The notes under the pieces are model-generated. The model was not told where the DNA came from, made no database searches, and worked only from the letters and a program-made list of their open reading frames with translations. A DNA stretch of 64,000 nt from Apiospora phragmitis (lineage: Eukaryota > Ascomycota > Sordariomycetes > Amphisphaeriales > Apiosporaceae). The stretch spans positions 1,612,001 to 1,676,000 of the forward strand of contig JAQQWL010000008.1 of NCBI GenBank assembly GCA_038363925.1. The letters run 5' to 3'. The position numbers and the translations under genes were made by a program. Shown piece after piece: positions 46,083-57,600 of this stretch. The stretch's first letter is position 1; each line of letters begins with the position of its first letter.

Positions 46083-47269
46083 TGGCAATTCGCTACAAAG
46101 CCCCCGATGCATAGGATTTATTTAGATTGACTTCCGTTCCGCGAACCTGGAATTTGCACCATGGCATCCACTAGATTAATAAAATATGTGGTGTATAAAA
46201 TATCGTTCATGGAATAAGAGCTTCACTTGTCCAAGGATCACCTCTTATCAAGAGATGCACGAAAATGGGCGATTGCCTAGCCTGAGGCCCGGTCGACATA
46301 TTCATCGGGGCTCTAAGCTAGCCGAATGGGTAAACCGCGGGTCCCCATCGATTCCCCGTGGGAAGTTTCTTCAGCTATCAGCTGTATACTGGATCACCAG
46401 CTTATTTTTCATCTTTGTAAGCCGTGGGGAAAAGATAATAACGGGTGGAGAGAGGGGGTGAGGAGGCGGGGTATTGTGTGCTTCATCGCATGTTATGATA
46501 CCATTGCCGAAGGAGGGTGGAAAGACGTAGCCATACATGTGTCAGCCGCCCCTGAAAATCAGTCTGCATTATGAGAATCGAATTGAGAATCGAGATGCCA
46601 TAAGGGCGGGCTAGAAGGCCTTTTCATACCTTTTGCCTGCGGGACCCCCACGGCCTAACGGATCCCACAGAACTCCACTTGTCAGTCCCGGGGCCAAGTG
46701 CCAAGCACTCAATAGTCTATTCAACGTTTGCAAGCCGGCCCGCCCAGTCCCCGCAATTCGGAGGAAGCTTGACGTCACGGTTGACGATCGAACGTCACCC
46801 ACGACGATCTATCCGAAATCTACCGCACTCAGGCACTCCTTGACACCGTCGTCATCCGTGTATTTCACTCAGAAGTGTGCCAAGCAAGAGCCGCACACAC
46901 TAGTTGAACTGGTCTTGTCATAGCGCGCCGGGGACGGGAGCTTATTCAATCTTGGCTGCGAAATATTGTAGATCGACGACATGGGAGACAACTAGCCAGC
47001 ACGGCAACGATAACGCGAATCAGGGCATCCTAGGATCCAGGCTTCCTTTGCGCGAACGGCATGTCTACATGCATGCCTATATGATTCGGTTATTCAGCCA
47101 TCTCTTGGTCAGCGATTGTCTATCTAGTCACGAACCGTGTGGTAGCCTTGATGGTGGATAAGACTGGAGGTACTCGGTCCGTATGCGGGTTCAATTTTTC
47201 ACAACGTGTGGAAACGTCTCAGTGGAGCAGGACTCAGATCGCCATCGGCACGGCTTGGTGGTGAAATAG
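46083..47269. other. Intergenic stretch, nothing recognised
   Basis: No coding pattern, RNA gene or repeat I can support. Confidence 0.4.
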
Positions 47270-47344
47270 ATGAGAATAAATCACCACAATGTCGCCCTTC
47301 ACAGACTACTACTGGCCGTCGTCTTCTTCCAACCCATCTCAGCC

Positions 47345-49087
47345 ATGGCAGATCCCCGGCCTGATTCCCAGATGCATTCCACCCCAGAGCACAACAGCAA
47401 TCCTATTGACATCGAGAAGGATGAGTTGGGACACCAGGACCAGGATCCAGCGACCTCCGGCTCAGAGGAAGCCCGAAATGAAAAGGTCGACCATGGACAT
47501 GTCGACGCTCAAGGTCGACGTGAGCTGAAAGAGACTGATTGTCCCGAGATCCTCGCGTACGCTTGGCCGACATGGAAGAAGTGGATGTACCTGAGCGCCG
47601 TCGCCGGCATCCAGATCTCCATGAACTACAACACATCCGTCTTTCCCAGCGCCATCAAGCCCCTTTCCGCCGCATTTCAGATTGGTGAGCAGGGCATCCG
47701 AGTCGGCCAGATGATTTATCTTGTCCTATACTCTTTTGGCTGCGAGCTCTGGGCGCCGTGGAGTGAGGAATTCGGAAGGTGGCCGATCCTCCAGCTCTCT
47801 ATGTTTCTTATCAACATATGGCAGATCCCCTGCGCCTTGGCTCCGAACTGGGGCACCATTGTGGTCTGCCGTGCTCTCGTAAGTTGTGCTGTCGTCTCCC
47901 CACTGCTGCGCACCTGTGCTGACTTTTGACTAGGGCGGGTTATCTACTGCAGGAGGCAGTGTTACTCTCGGTCTCATTGCCGATTTGTATCAGCCGGAAG
48001 AACAACAATGGCCGTTGGCTTTCATCGTGCTGTCATCCTGTATTGGCACAAGTATTGGCGGAGTCATTGGCGGGCCCATTCAGAGATGTACGTACCCTTT
48101 CCTCCACAACCACATTTCATCCACCGCTCACGCTTGTTGCAGTCCTGGAATGGCAATGGTTCTTTTGGATCATGCTCATTTTCGGCGGTGCCGTCCAGGC
48201 AATTTTCTTCTTCATGCCCGAAAGCCGCGCGACTATCCTCCTCGACAGGGAGGCCAAGCGGCGACGCAAAACGGGCCAGGACCCCAACATCTACGGTCCT
48301 AACGAACTGAAGACACCACGCATCTCGCTGAAAGAAGCGGGCATCGTCTGGATCCGGCCCTTCGAAATGTTCGTCCGCGAGCCCATTGTCCTCTCCCTAT
48401 CGCTGCTGTCCGGCTTCTCCGACGCCCTCATCTTCACCTTCCTCGAGTCCTTCCCGAAGTGTACACGAAATGGGACTTCGGCATCCTCGCGCAGGCCTGG
48501 GCGTTCATCCCCATCAACGCCGCGTACTTCATCGCGTACCTCATGTACCTCCCCTGCTTCTGGCGTGACGACACGATCCGGAAGCGCAAGGGCGACGACT
48601 GGTTCCTGCCGGAGCGCCGACTGAAGGTGCTGCTGTGGCTGGCGCCGCTCGAGCCCATCGGCCTCATCGGCTTCGCGTGGACGTCGCTGGGCCCGCCGCG
48701 CGTGCACTGGATCGCGCCCATGCTCTTCTCCGCCTCGTCGGCATCGCCAACTACGCCATCTACTTTTCGTCCGTCGACTACATGATCGCGGCGTACGGCG
48801 TCTACTCGGCGTCGGCCTGCGGCGGCAACGCCTTCGCGCGCGACTTCCTGGCCGGCATCTCGGCCATGTACGCGACGCCCATGTACACCAACATCGACGG
48901 CTACCCGGTCGAGTACGCCAGCACCATCCTGGCGGGGCTGAGCGTCATCGTCGTGATTCCCATCTACGTGTTCTACTGGAAGGGGCCCGTCATCCGGGAC
49001 CGGAGCAAGTTTGCCAAGACGTTGGCGGAGGATCGGAAGAAGGTGGGTGTGCGACGACTCAGCAAAGATGACAATCTGCCGGTGTAA
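47345..49087 (+). CDS. MFS transporter (drug/polyamine antiporter type), two frame breaks
   Basis: Exon 1 starts at 47345 (MADPRPDSQ; an in-frame ATG at 47270 is possible) and ends at 47878. Exon 2 is 47934-48087 and exon 3 starts at 48143. Reads WKKWMYLSAVAGIQISMNYN, YSFGCELWAPWSEEFGR, GGLSTAGGSVTLGLIADLY, PIQRFLEWQWFFWIMLIFGG, FFMPESRATILLDREAKRRR, and near the end NAFARDFLAGISAMYATPM and STILAGLSVIVVIPIYVFYW. This is the 12-helix pattern of fungal MFS multidrug/polyamine carriers. The frame slips at about 48457-48460 (ESFP to VYTKW, one G short) and again at 48731-48735 (MLFSA to LVGIANY, one C short). Either decayed or misread at these sites. Confidence 0.75.
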
Positions 49088-49942
49088 AGGGTGACGATAG
49101 GGAAGTTGCCACGACGGCACATTTGGTAAAACGGTGTTATGAACCAAGACGAGGAAGGACAGTGTATGACCTGATGACGGCGCCATGGTACTACGTGTCC
49201 ATTATATTTAGCGTATCAAAACATTACGAATTGTCAACTTTGAAGTGGTTGGGCAAGGTCGATCCAGCTAGTTGTTGTCTCAAAGTTACCTTATTTACCT
49301 CGGGTGAGGTTCTCACGGGTTTCAATCTTGGGACTTGTCCTCGCCATCTGTGTTGTACGGTGTTTATTGGTGGATTCTGCCAAAGCCCATTTCCGGTATC
49401 CCATTTAAGACGGAAGCGATAAACGCTGTTGTACCAAATAAAATAACCGAGTAAGCAAGGATACCGATAACATAACCCATCGCCTGTGAACTGTTCCTTG
49501 CGGGTCTATCGTAGGACACCCATCACCCATTCAGTGGCGATCTTACGGTGCAGTACATGTAGCGAGGGAGCACAAACAGAGATACGGCCCCCACCTGCAC
49601 CCAGCCGTGCTGACCCAAATAATACCACCCTTACGCGGTTCCGAGGTTGGTGTAATCACTAATGCACCCCAAGCAAACGTCGTACGATGTGAGCTGCGCC
49701 AAGTACATAATCCATTCTTGTCCCAAACTACTTACACCCCCGTGCGGCGTTAAGAAGGGGCCTTGGCCGAAGCCTAAGTGCATCCGTATAACAAAACCCC
49801 TTGCGTTGGTCACCGAACACATTAATTGCTCCGAAAAGAAGGTGGATCTTCCTTGCCCGGCTCAACTTCTTCCAGTAATCTTGAAACATCTAACCTGCCA
49901 TCCATCCACCTGCTCAATTGTGATAAACAAAGAGCAGAAATC
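49088..49942. other. Intergenic stretch, nothing recognised
   Basis: Separates the MFS and oxidoreductase genes (both plus). No gene or RNA recognised. Confidence 0.4.
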
Positions 49943-51113
49943 ATGGTGCGCAACAAGACACTAGTCTACAAGCGCTACGCGCCCCTCGAGCCCGTACCCG
50001 GCGAGCACCTCGTGGTCGAGGACCTCCCGTTCGACCCCGACTCCACGCCCCCCGCCGGCGGCGTCACGGTCAAGAACCTCTTCCTGTCGCTCGACCCGTA
50101 CCAGCGCGGCCAGATGCGCCGCGCCGGCGACCCCGGCACCTACTCCCAGCCGTGGGTGGAGGGGTACCCGGCCGTCGTCACCGCCCTCTCCACCGTGCTG
50201 AAGACGGACAGCCCGGCCTTTAGCGCGGGCGACCTGATCATCGGCTTCGCCAACGCGGGCGAGTACGCTTCCGTGCCCGCGGAATTTCTGGCGGCGAGCC
50301 GGGTGGTGCCACCGTCGCCGCCGGGCGTCACGCTGGCGCCCGAGAGCCTACTAGGCATCCTGGGCATCCCAGGGATGGCAGCCTACGTCAGCTTCTTCGA
50401 GTACGTGAAGGAGCCGCGCGCTGGCAAGACGATGCTGGTCTCGGCGGCGTCGGGGGCCGTCGGCCAGCTCGTCGGCCAGCTCAGCAAGATGCACGGCATG
50501 AAGGTGATCGGCAGCACGGGCGGCCCCGAGAAGGTCGCATTCGTGACCCGGGAGCTCGGTTTCGATGGCGCGTGGGATTATAAAACAGAACCCGTGGCCG
50601 CGGCCCTGGCGCGGTTGGCGCCCGAGGGGTTGGATGTGTATTACGAGAATGTAGGGGGCGAGCAGCTCGAGACGGCGTTGGAGCATATGAAAGATTTTGG
50701 GACCATAAGTAAGGTCTTTTTTTTTTTTTTTTTCCATATATCACTACTCACTGACAACAGGCTGTCGTACACGCGCATACATACCTAGGTTGTCCATTGG
50801 CTGACCAACCGGATCTATAGTTGCAAGCGGCATGATATCACAGTACAACATCCCGGACCAGGACAAGTACGGTGTCAAAAATCTCATGAACATTGTGCTG
50901 AAGCGTCTCTCGGTCCACGGGTTCATATGTTCGGACCCGCAAAACCTGGAGAAATATGGCCCCACGTTTGGTCGGGATGTTCTGACTTGGCTTGCTGAAG
51001 GCAAGATCAAGACCAAAGAAGAGATAGTTCAGGGTCTGGATTCTGCCCCGGCGGCGTTCAACAGAATGATAAGGGGGGACAAGTTTGGGAAAATGGTGTT
51101 GAAGGTAGACTGA
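49943..51113 (+). CDS. NADP-dependent medium-chain oxidoreductase (leukotriene B4 dehydrogenase/alkenal reductase-like)
   Basis: Exons 49943 to about 50709, and about 50821 to 51113. Reads KNLFLSLDPYQRGQMRR, the Rossmann loop LVSAASGAVGQLVGQLSK (AASGAVG) and DVYYENVGGEQLETALEHMK; after the intron, ASGMISQYN and KRLSVHGFICSD follow, and FGKMVLKVD ends it. This is the zinc-free MDR group that reduces the double bond of alkenals and alkenones with NADPH (PTGR/CurA-like). The intron begins GTAAGG and contains T17. Frame clean. Substrate unknown. Confidence 0.88.
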
Positions 51114-51335
51114 GAGTCAAACCAGTTTTCTTTCGTCCGTAAAGCAATGCAATGTGGAGAGGCTCAATTTTACCACTACTGGTTTTGGTCGCATCAACTA
51201 AGCTGCAAAGGAATGATTTGTTTCAATCATTTTTGCGAATGGGAGTAGCTAAGTATGTATTCTTATTTTTGAAAGTACAAGAATGAACGGCCGATGTTCT
51301 CCAATTTAATACCAGTCGGGGGAACCGAGCTGCAC

Positions 51336-52490
51336 TCACACGCTCGAGCGCCAATGGAAACTATCCATCTCCACCCTCGCAAATGCAGAATGATCCTCAT
51401 CACTGGCGGCTCGGGAGTGCCCCGTCTTGGAGTTCTTGCTGCCAAGCGCGCGGTGGCTTATCTGGGTAAGCTGACCGAGCATGCTCGCATACAGGGGCCG
51501 AAGGACCGGAAGGCAGGAGGCGATCACGTAGCACCCGGATTCGATCAAGGACCAAGTGGCGATATCGGCCGAGTCCCAGGTTCCGTCTGTCAACACCGTC
51601 AGTCGAAACGTGACGGTGAGCTTGATGACCGATGCGACGATGCCACTGTAAGAATTTTGAATGTCAGCACTTCAAATCGGGGACGTGAAGAATGAACACG
51701 TCAGGAAAAAGAAAGTGGTGTCAAACTCACAGACCACCCAATAGAAACACCCCCGTCAGAGCAAACTTCTGCTTGTAATCGATATGTAGCCTCCACACGA
51801 CTGGCAAGGGAAGAATGATCATGACGACGTCCGTGACGACGTTGGGCACACTCCCCCTGCCCAGAACCGAGGCGCATCGATACAGTTGGTGATGAACAAG
51901 TCGGGGTCCCAGCGCGCGGAAAAGGGGCTACAGGACGCCAGCGAAGTGATGATGCCCGCCAGCGCGGTGAGGCTCACAATCAGAATCAGGATATACGTCG
52001 GCACTCGATACGCCTTGGTGGTGAAGATGCGCAGGAACGAGGCCAGTATAGACAGCTTGGGAAAGGCGACGGCGGCGCACCCTATGCACTCGATGGCGAT
52101 GCCACACTTGGCCCAGTTGATCACGGCCTGGGGGTCTGTGAAATACAGCGGGGCAAGGTGCTTTCCCACGCCGGCGATATTGACCTCGACTAAGCATCAC
52201 GCAAGACTCCTGTTAGCATTGTTGATGTGTAATACTGTTTGGGTGTTCAAATAATACTGCTATCACGTACCGATGGCCAAAACACACATGCCCAATGAGG
52301 TCAACAGGGCCGGCGGGGTGAGATAATCGTCGAGTCCCCACTGCGTCTTGTATACGATGCGAGTCCCGAAGCGGAGTGCGACGACGACGATTTGCAAAAT
52401 GATGAAGGTGATCGCGATGGCTACAACGCGAGGACCGATGGTTTCCTCGGCATAGCCGGGCGGGAAGGCGGGTGTGACGTTCTGGGCCAT
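51336..52490 (-). CDS. Rhodopsin-like/PTH11-type integral membrane protein, one frame break
   Basis: ATG at 52490 (MAQNVTPAFPPGYAEETIGP). Helices follow: AIAITFIILQIVVVALRFGT, then WGLDDYLTPPALLTSLGMCV; after an intron VINWAKCGIAIECIGCAAVA, FPKLSILASFLRIF, YILILIVSLTALAGIITSLA, NCIDAPRFWA, then VVTDVVMIILPLPVVWRLHI and TDGTWDSADIATWSLIESGC. The pattern YxxF/W...P-K-L-S, C-I-D and W..VE/E.. is that of fungal seven-helix proteins of the rhodopsin/PTH11-like group. The frame slips by one base in the C5 run 51852-51856. Role (sensor or other) unknown. Confidence 0.75.
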
Positions 52491-54651
52491 GATTCAGTTG
52501 CCAAACGAAGCACGATTAGGTGATGGGCATCAACCAGAAGCCTCACGGGATGGATCAGACAATGCTTTCTTGGCACTTCAACGAGAGAAATCGATGCTGA
52601 GTGGTGACGCCCGCAGAAAATGGATGGTGGGTGTAAGTCATCGGCATAAAAGCTCGGGGGGAAGATGTGCAAGGCCGAAACTTCTAATTGTAGAAATATG
52701 ATAGCAACACCCAGGTGGCTGCTTAGACGTATCATGAGCCAGAGCGGCAGGAGATAACAGCTGAATTTAATTCACGCATTCCATAGGTCAACCGAAACCA
52801 GTCCTGGACGCTGCATGCTGATGGTGCATACTGCTTTGTGGGACGTCTGACACGCATATAATTCATATCAGCTTCCATGCAGGACTCCCAAAAGGAATAT
52901 GACGGACCGTTGAAGCGGGTGTGGAGGAAGCGAGTCTCGGCGTTGTGATAGGGCTGTGCAACCACACCAACCGCCATGCTGACGCCCCAATCTAGCAGTT
53001 GACGGGAATCACACCCGTTTCGCTCCGCCTTCCACTTTCTCCCCGCTCCCTGACCCCTCCGCAGTCACACCCTTACTACATACTCACTCGTCTAGAAATT
53101 TACGATTCTTGATCAGCAACACCCGATCTCAGGTCTCTCCCGATCGTACGATGTCTTATATAACACATGAGCGCGGCGGCAATCTGTCCATATTTGAGTC
53201 GTTGGGGTCCGTATCACGTCAGCTTACAGTGCAGCAATCCTATCGACTTGCATATTCGGGGCTGTAATACCAAATGGGGGTTTTCCTGTATCTACGTTAT
53301 CTAACAAGCAATGGCGGAACGGCTTGTGTGTCGATAAATCATACTGCTATTATGGTGTGTTCAAACGCTGTAGACTGCGCACCTCCGTTGCTTCGGCCGC
53401 CGTCTCTGTAGGGGTAGCTACACGTAGATGCGCAATGCATGGAAGAGACTTAAGGCGCCTTTCGGGGCTTTCGCGCCACCATATCCTGTCATTACCTACG
53501 CATTTCGGGTAGGTACCCTTTCGGGGCCCAGGGAAGGGGGGTGTGTATTTCAAGAGTCTAATGTTTTGAGACTCTGGGTGTATTCAGATACTGATACACA
53601 CAAACTAATACCGCTCCCTATTTGGGCTTCAGAAAGGGCCGCATGCTCTTCCAGGACTTGACAATACACAACTTCCTGCGAGACCAGGTGGGCCCCCGCG
53701 ATCTCCAATATAGACCACGGGCCCACGCGGCTGTTCGGATCGAAGATGGACCTGGCCTAATGGCTGGGTGCGGAACGGGGCGAAGGTGGCCTTTTGAGAA
53801 GATTCTCAACTAACCAACTAAGCGCTAACAGATGCAATAGCAGCGAAGCACATTACAATCCATGGCTTTTGGTGCTAGATCTGGGGTTTTGTCCGGAGGA
53901 GTCTTGGCAAATGCACCACTCGTGTACAGCCAAGAGAAGAAGTTGTCCCGGAAGTGGGTCATGCCCATGCATCTATGACAGGACTTGTAGGCAACAACTT
54001 CACCAATACGCCTAGGCTAGTGTCGACAAGCGTATGGCAGTTATGCGCCGGCGATGATGCGTTACAGCTGAAATGAATCCATCTGCCGACGAAGCTTTGC
54101 ACCAAGTCTAGTCGTTCAGGTGAAGTTTGGCATCTTCCTACCGACGGTTGGTGGTTGGTCGGAAACACAGTCATCACAATCCATGTTAGTTCTTGGTCTA
54201 AGAGACCGGAAGCGCTTACATACATATGTAGCGTCATTTAGTGCTTACGCGCTTCGAGGCCGCGGCAGGGTGTTGTTTCTTACCCGCCGGCTTGATCCTA
54301 TGTACGGGCCTTCCAGCAGGCGTATCACCATCTATATCATCATCCAACCAAAGCACGCCATCAGAGGGTCGTACGGCATGAGGCAAACTGCATAGTACCA
54401 GGCTCAACTACCACACACCCAACTACCCGTTGGTTGTTGCGGCTTGACTTTCAGAGCAGCCATATGAGCATACAAGTATACAAATGATGAGAGAAATGCT
54501 CTTAACCATAACTTCAGCATCCGCCAGTTTCTTTAAATCATAGTTGCAAAGAGAATAAGCGGTTCACTAGCTTCTTGGACTACAAAAAGATCAACGGCGC
54601 TGGAGCGTTACTATCTGGTTGTTGACATCTACCAAAGCAAACCCGGTGAGA
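52491..54651. other. Long intergenic stretch upstream of the polyketide synthase
   Basis: About 2.1 kb without a recognised gene. It holds the divergent upstream regions of the rhodopsin-like gene and the PKS gene. No binding-site motif is convincing enough to name. Confidence 0.45.
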
Positions 54652-57600
54652 ATGGATGCACAAAAGAGCCCGGAGTTGATAGCCATCATTGGCATGGGTA
54701 TGTAAGATTATCGACGTGGATGAGTCTGACTATTAACCTTCCCTTCAGGATGCCGAATGCCTGGAGACATCCGAAGCCCGTCTGACCTGTGGGAAGCCTT
54801 GATGTCGGAGAAGATCGCCAACACGTCAAGGGTCCCCTCCTCCCGCTTCAACATTGACGCGTACCTCCACCCCAACAACGATCGGCCCGGCAGTTTGAAT
54901 GTGCCGGGCGGCTACTTTCTCGACGAGGACCCGGCCGCCTTCGACCCGGGCCTCTTCAACATCTCCCCCGTCGAAGCCATGTGGATGGACCCGCAGCAGC
55001 GAAAGTTGCTGGAGGTGACGTACGAGGCCTTGGAGGGCAGCGGCACTACCCTCGAGAGTATCTCGGGTACCAGGACGGGCTGCTTTGTCGGGTCCTTCAC
55101 GACCGACTACCAGCAGATGATTGGCAAGGAACCGGACTTTCGCCATGCCTATGTGGCAACAGGGATTGACACGGGTATCCTCGGGAGCCGACTCAGCCAT
55201 GTGTTCAATCTGACTGGGCCAAGGTAACCTAAGCTGTATCCCCGAGCGGTCCGAGTTGTAATTTCGGGTGACAGCTGACAGAATTATTATTCAGTCTCAT
55301 GTTGAATACGGCGTGTTCATCATCCATGACGGCCCTGGATATTGCTTGCAAGTCCATATCCATGGGCCAGTGTGACGGTGCGATCGTGGGTGGTACGAAC
55401 CTCATGCTCACGATTGACCAGCAGATGAACACAGCCGGGATAGGGGTGCTTTCGCCCACCAACCAGACCCACACGTTTGACGAGTCGGCCGATGGCTATG
55501 GAAGGGCAGAGGGCGTAGGCGCTCTCTATCTCAAACCTCTATCTGCTGCTTTGAAAAACGGGGATCCCATTCGGGCGGTGATCCGATCCACGGCGAACGG
55601 AAGGTTTGTAGTTTTTCTTGCTTCTTCTCCTTTTGCTTCAGAACCATGATGTTTTCAGTACATGTATAAGTCCAGATACTGACTCTTCACTACAAAACAG
55701 CAATGGAAGAAGCCTCGAGGCTCTGACGCACCCAAGTATCAAGGGGCAGGCGGACGTCATTGTTGCAGCCCACCGGGACGCTGGCCTTGGTCTGCACGAG
55801 ACGGATTATATCGAATGCCATGGCACCGGTACCCAAATCGGCGACCCGATCGAGGTCAAGGCTATTCACCAAGCCGTAGGATCGGCTGCAGCAAGAACGA
55901 GTCCCATCCTCATAGGAAGTGTACGTATATAACCCACTTCTACACAAAAAGGGGTTGTCGACAGTCTGCTGATCAAGCCACAGGTAAAACCGAACATTGG
56001 CCATAGCGAGGCGGCGAGTAGCATGGGCACTATTATCAAGGCTATAATGGCCCTGGATAATGGCATAATTCCTCCTACGGCAGGGGTAACCAAACTGAAC
56101 ACCAAGAGTGAGCCCAAGCTAACCACATTTCCATGACAACGCATACCTAAAAGATGGTTATTTTAGTTCCATGGCACGATCTGAATGTCAAGGTCGTGAC
56201 GCAGCCCACACCACTACCCGCCTCAGCTCACCCTCACCGCATCGGCGTCAGTGCTTTCGGCTACGGGGGCACAAACGCCCACGTAATACTAGAGGAATCC
56301 GTGTTCGATTCGCCCGGACGTCGCCGCCACAGAAGCTTCCGAGCACTCCAAGGAGTGCCGAAAACGTTTCATACGGATGCCGACCACGACGAAGCCGGTC
56401 GGCCGCACTTGCTACTCTTCTCGGCGCATGATGAGGCTACTCTACGGAACAACCTCCAAGATGTCTCGGACGTGGTCAAGGAGGCAAATCTGGTGGATCT
56501 CGCGTACACTTTGGGACTTCGACGTACAAAGCTTCAGAAAAGGGCCTTCGTCGTTGCTCACAAAGACCGAGCCCAATCCGAGATTAAAGAGGCCACTACC
56601 AGGATCTCGGCCCCGAAGAGCGCCCCAGTGTTCGGTCTCGTGTTTACAGGTAGCCTCCACTTCATCCTGACTTAACTAGCAGTCCATTACAAAAACTAAT
56701 CAAAGTGACTCAACAGGTCAGGGAGCGCAATGGCCTGGAATGGGAGCAAGGTTGCTGGCGGTCTTCCCCTCCTTATCCCAGAAGATCCAGCAGCTCGATC
56801 GACACTTGAAGTCGCTTGCGGCGCCTCCGGACTGGGAATTAGAAGCGGTCTTGCGTTGTCCCACGGATGCAGAGCTCTATGATCAAGCAGAGTACGCGCA
56901 GCCATTGTGCACAGCAGTCCAAATCATTCTAGTCGATCTGTTGATTCGATGGGCATTGAAGCCAGTGGCTCATGTTGGACACTCTTCAGGTCCGTTCCCC
57001 GTAAAAACCCACCCACATCTGATTGTAGGAGCAAAACGTTGACTCAACCTCTCCAGGCGAGATCGGCGCCGCCTACGCAGCTGGCCTCATCTCAGCCGAG
57101 GACGCCATCACGGTGGCCTATTATCGCGGCAAAGCAGCCGCGCTGATCAAAGAAGACGGCGCCATGATGGCCGTTAATGTTAGCGTAGTTGAAGCCAAGC
57201 TATACCTTCCTGAACAGTCGATGGTGGACAAGGTCGTCGTCGCGTGCCACAACTCGCCCCACAGCTGTACCCTCAGCGGGGACCGTGAGGCAATTGAGCG
57301 CCTCAAGGCGCATTTAGACACCAAGGGCGTTTTCGCGCGCGTACTCAAAACAGGTGGGAAGGCCTACCATTCCCACCATATGGAGGAGGCCGCGGTCATA
57401 TACAACGAGTTTATGAAAGCCGAAGAATCCCATGCCGGTTCCTGGGGAGCCCCGGTGACCCGGATGTTCTCCACGTCACAACTTGGCCAGGTCCAGGACC
57501 ACGTTGAAAGTATTACTCATGCTTACTGGGTTAAAAACCTCCGCAACCCGGTATTGTTCGACGAAGCAATGAAGCTCATGCTGCAAGAGATACCTGAAAT

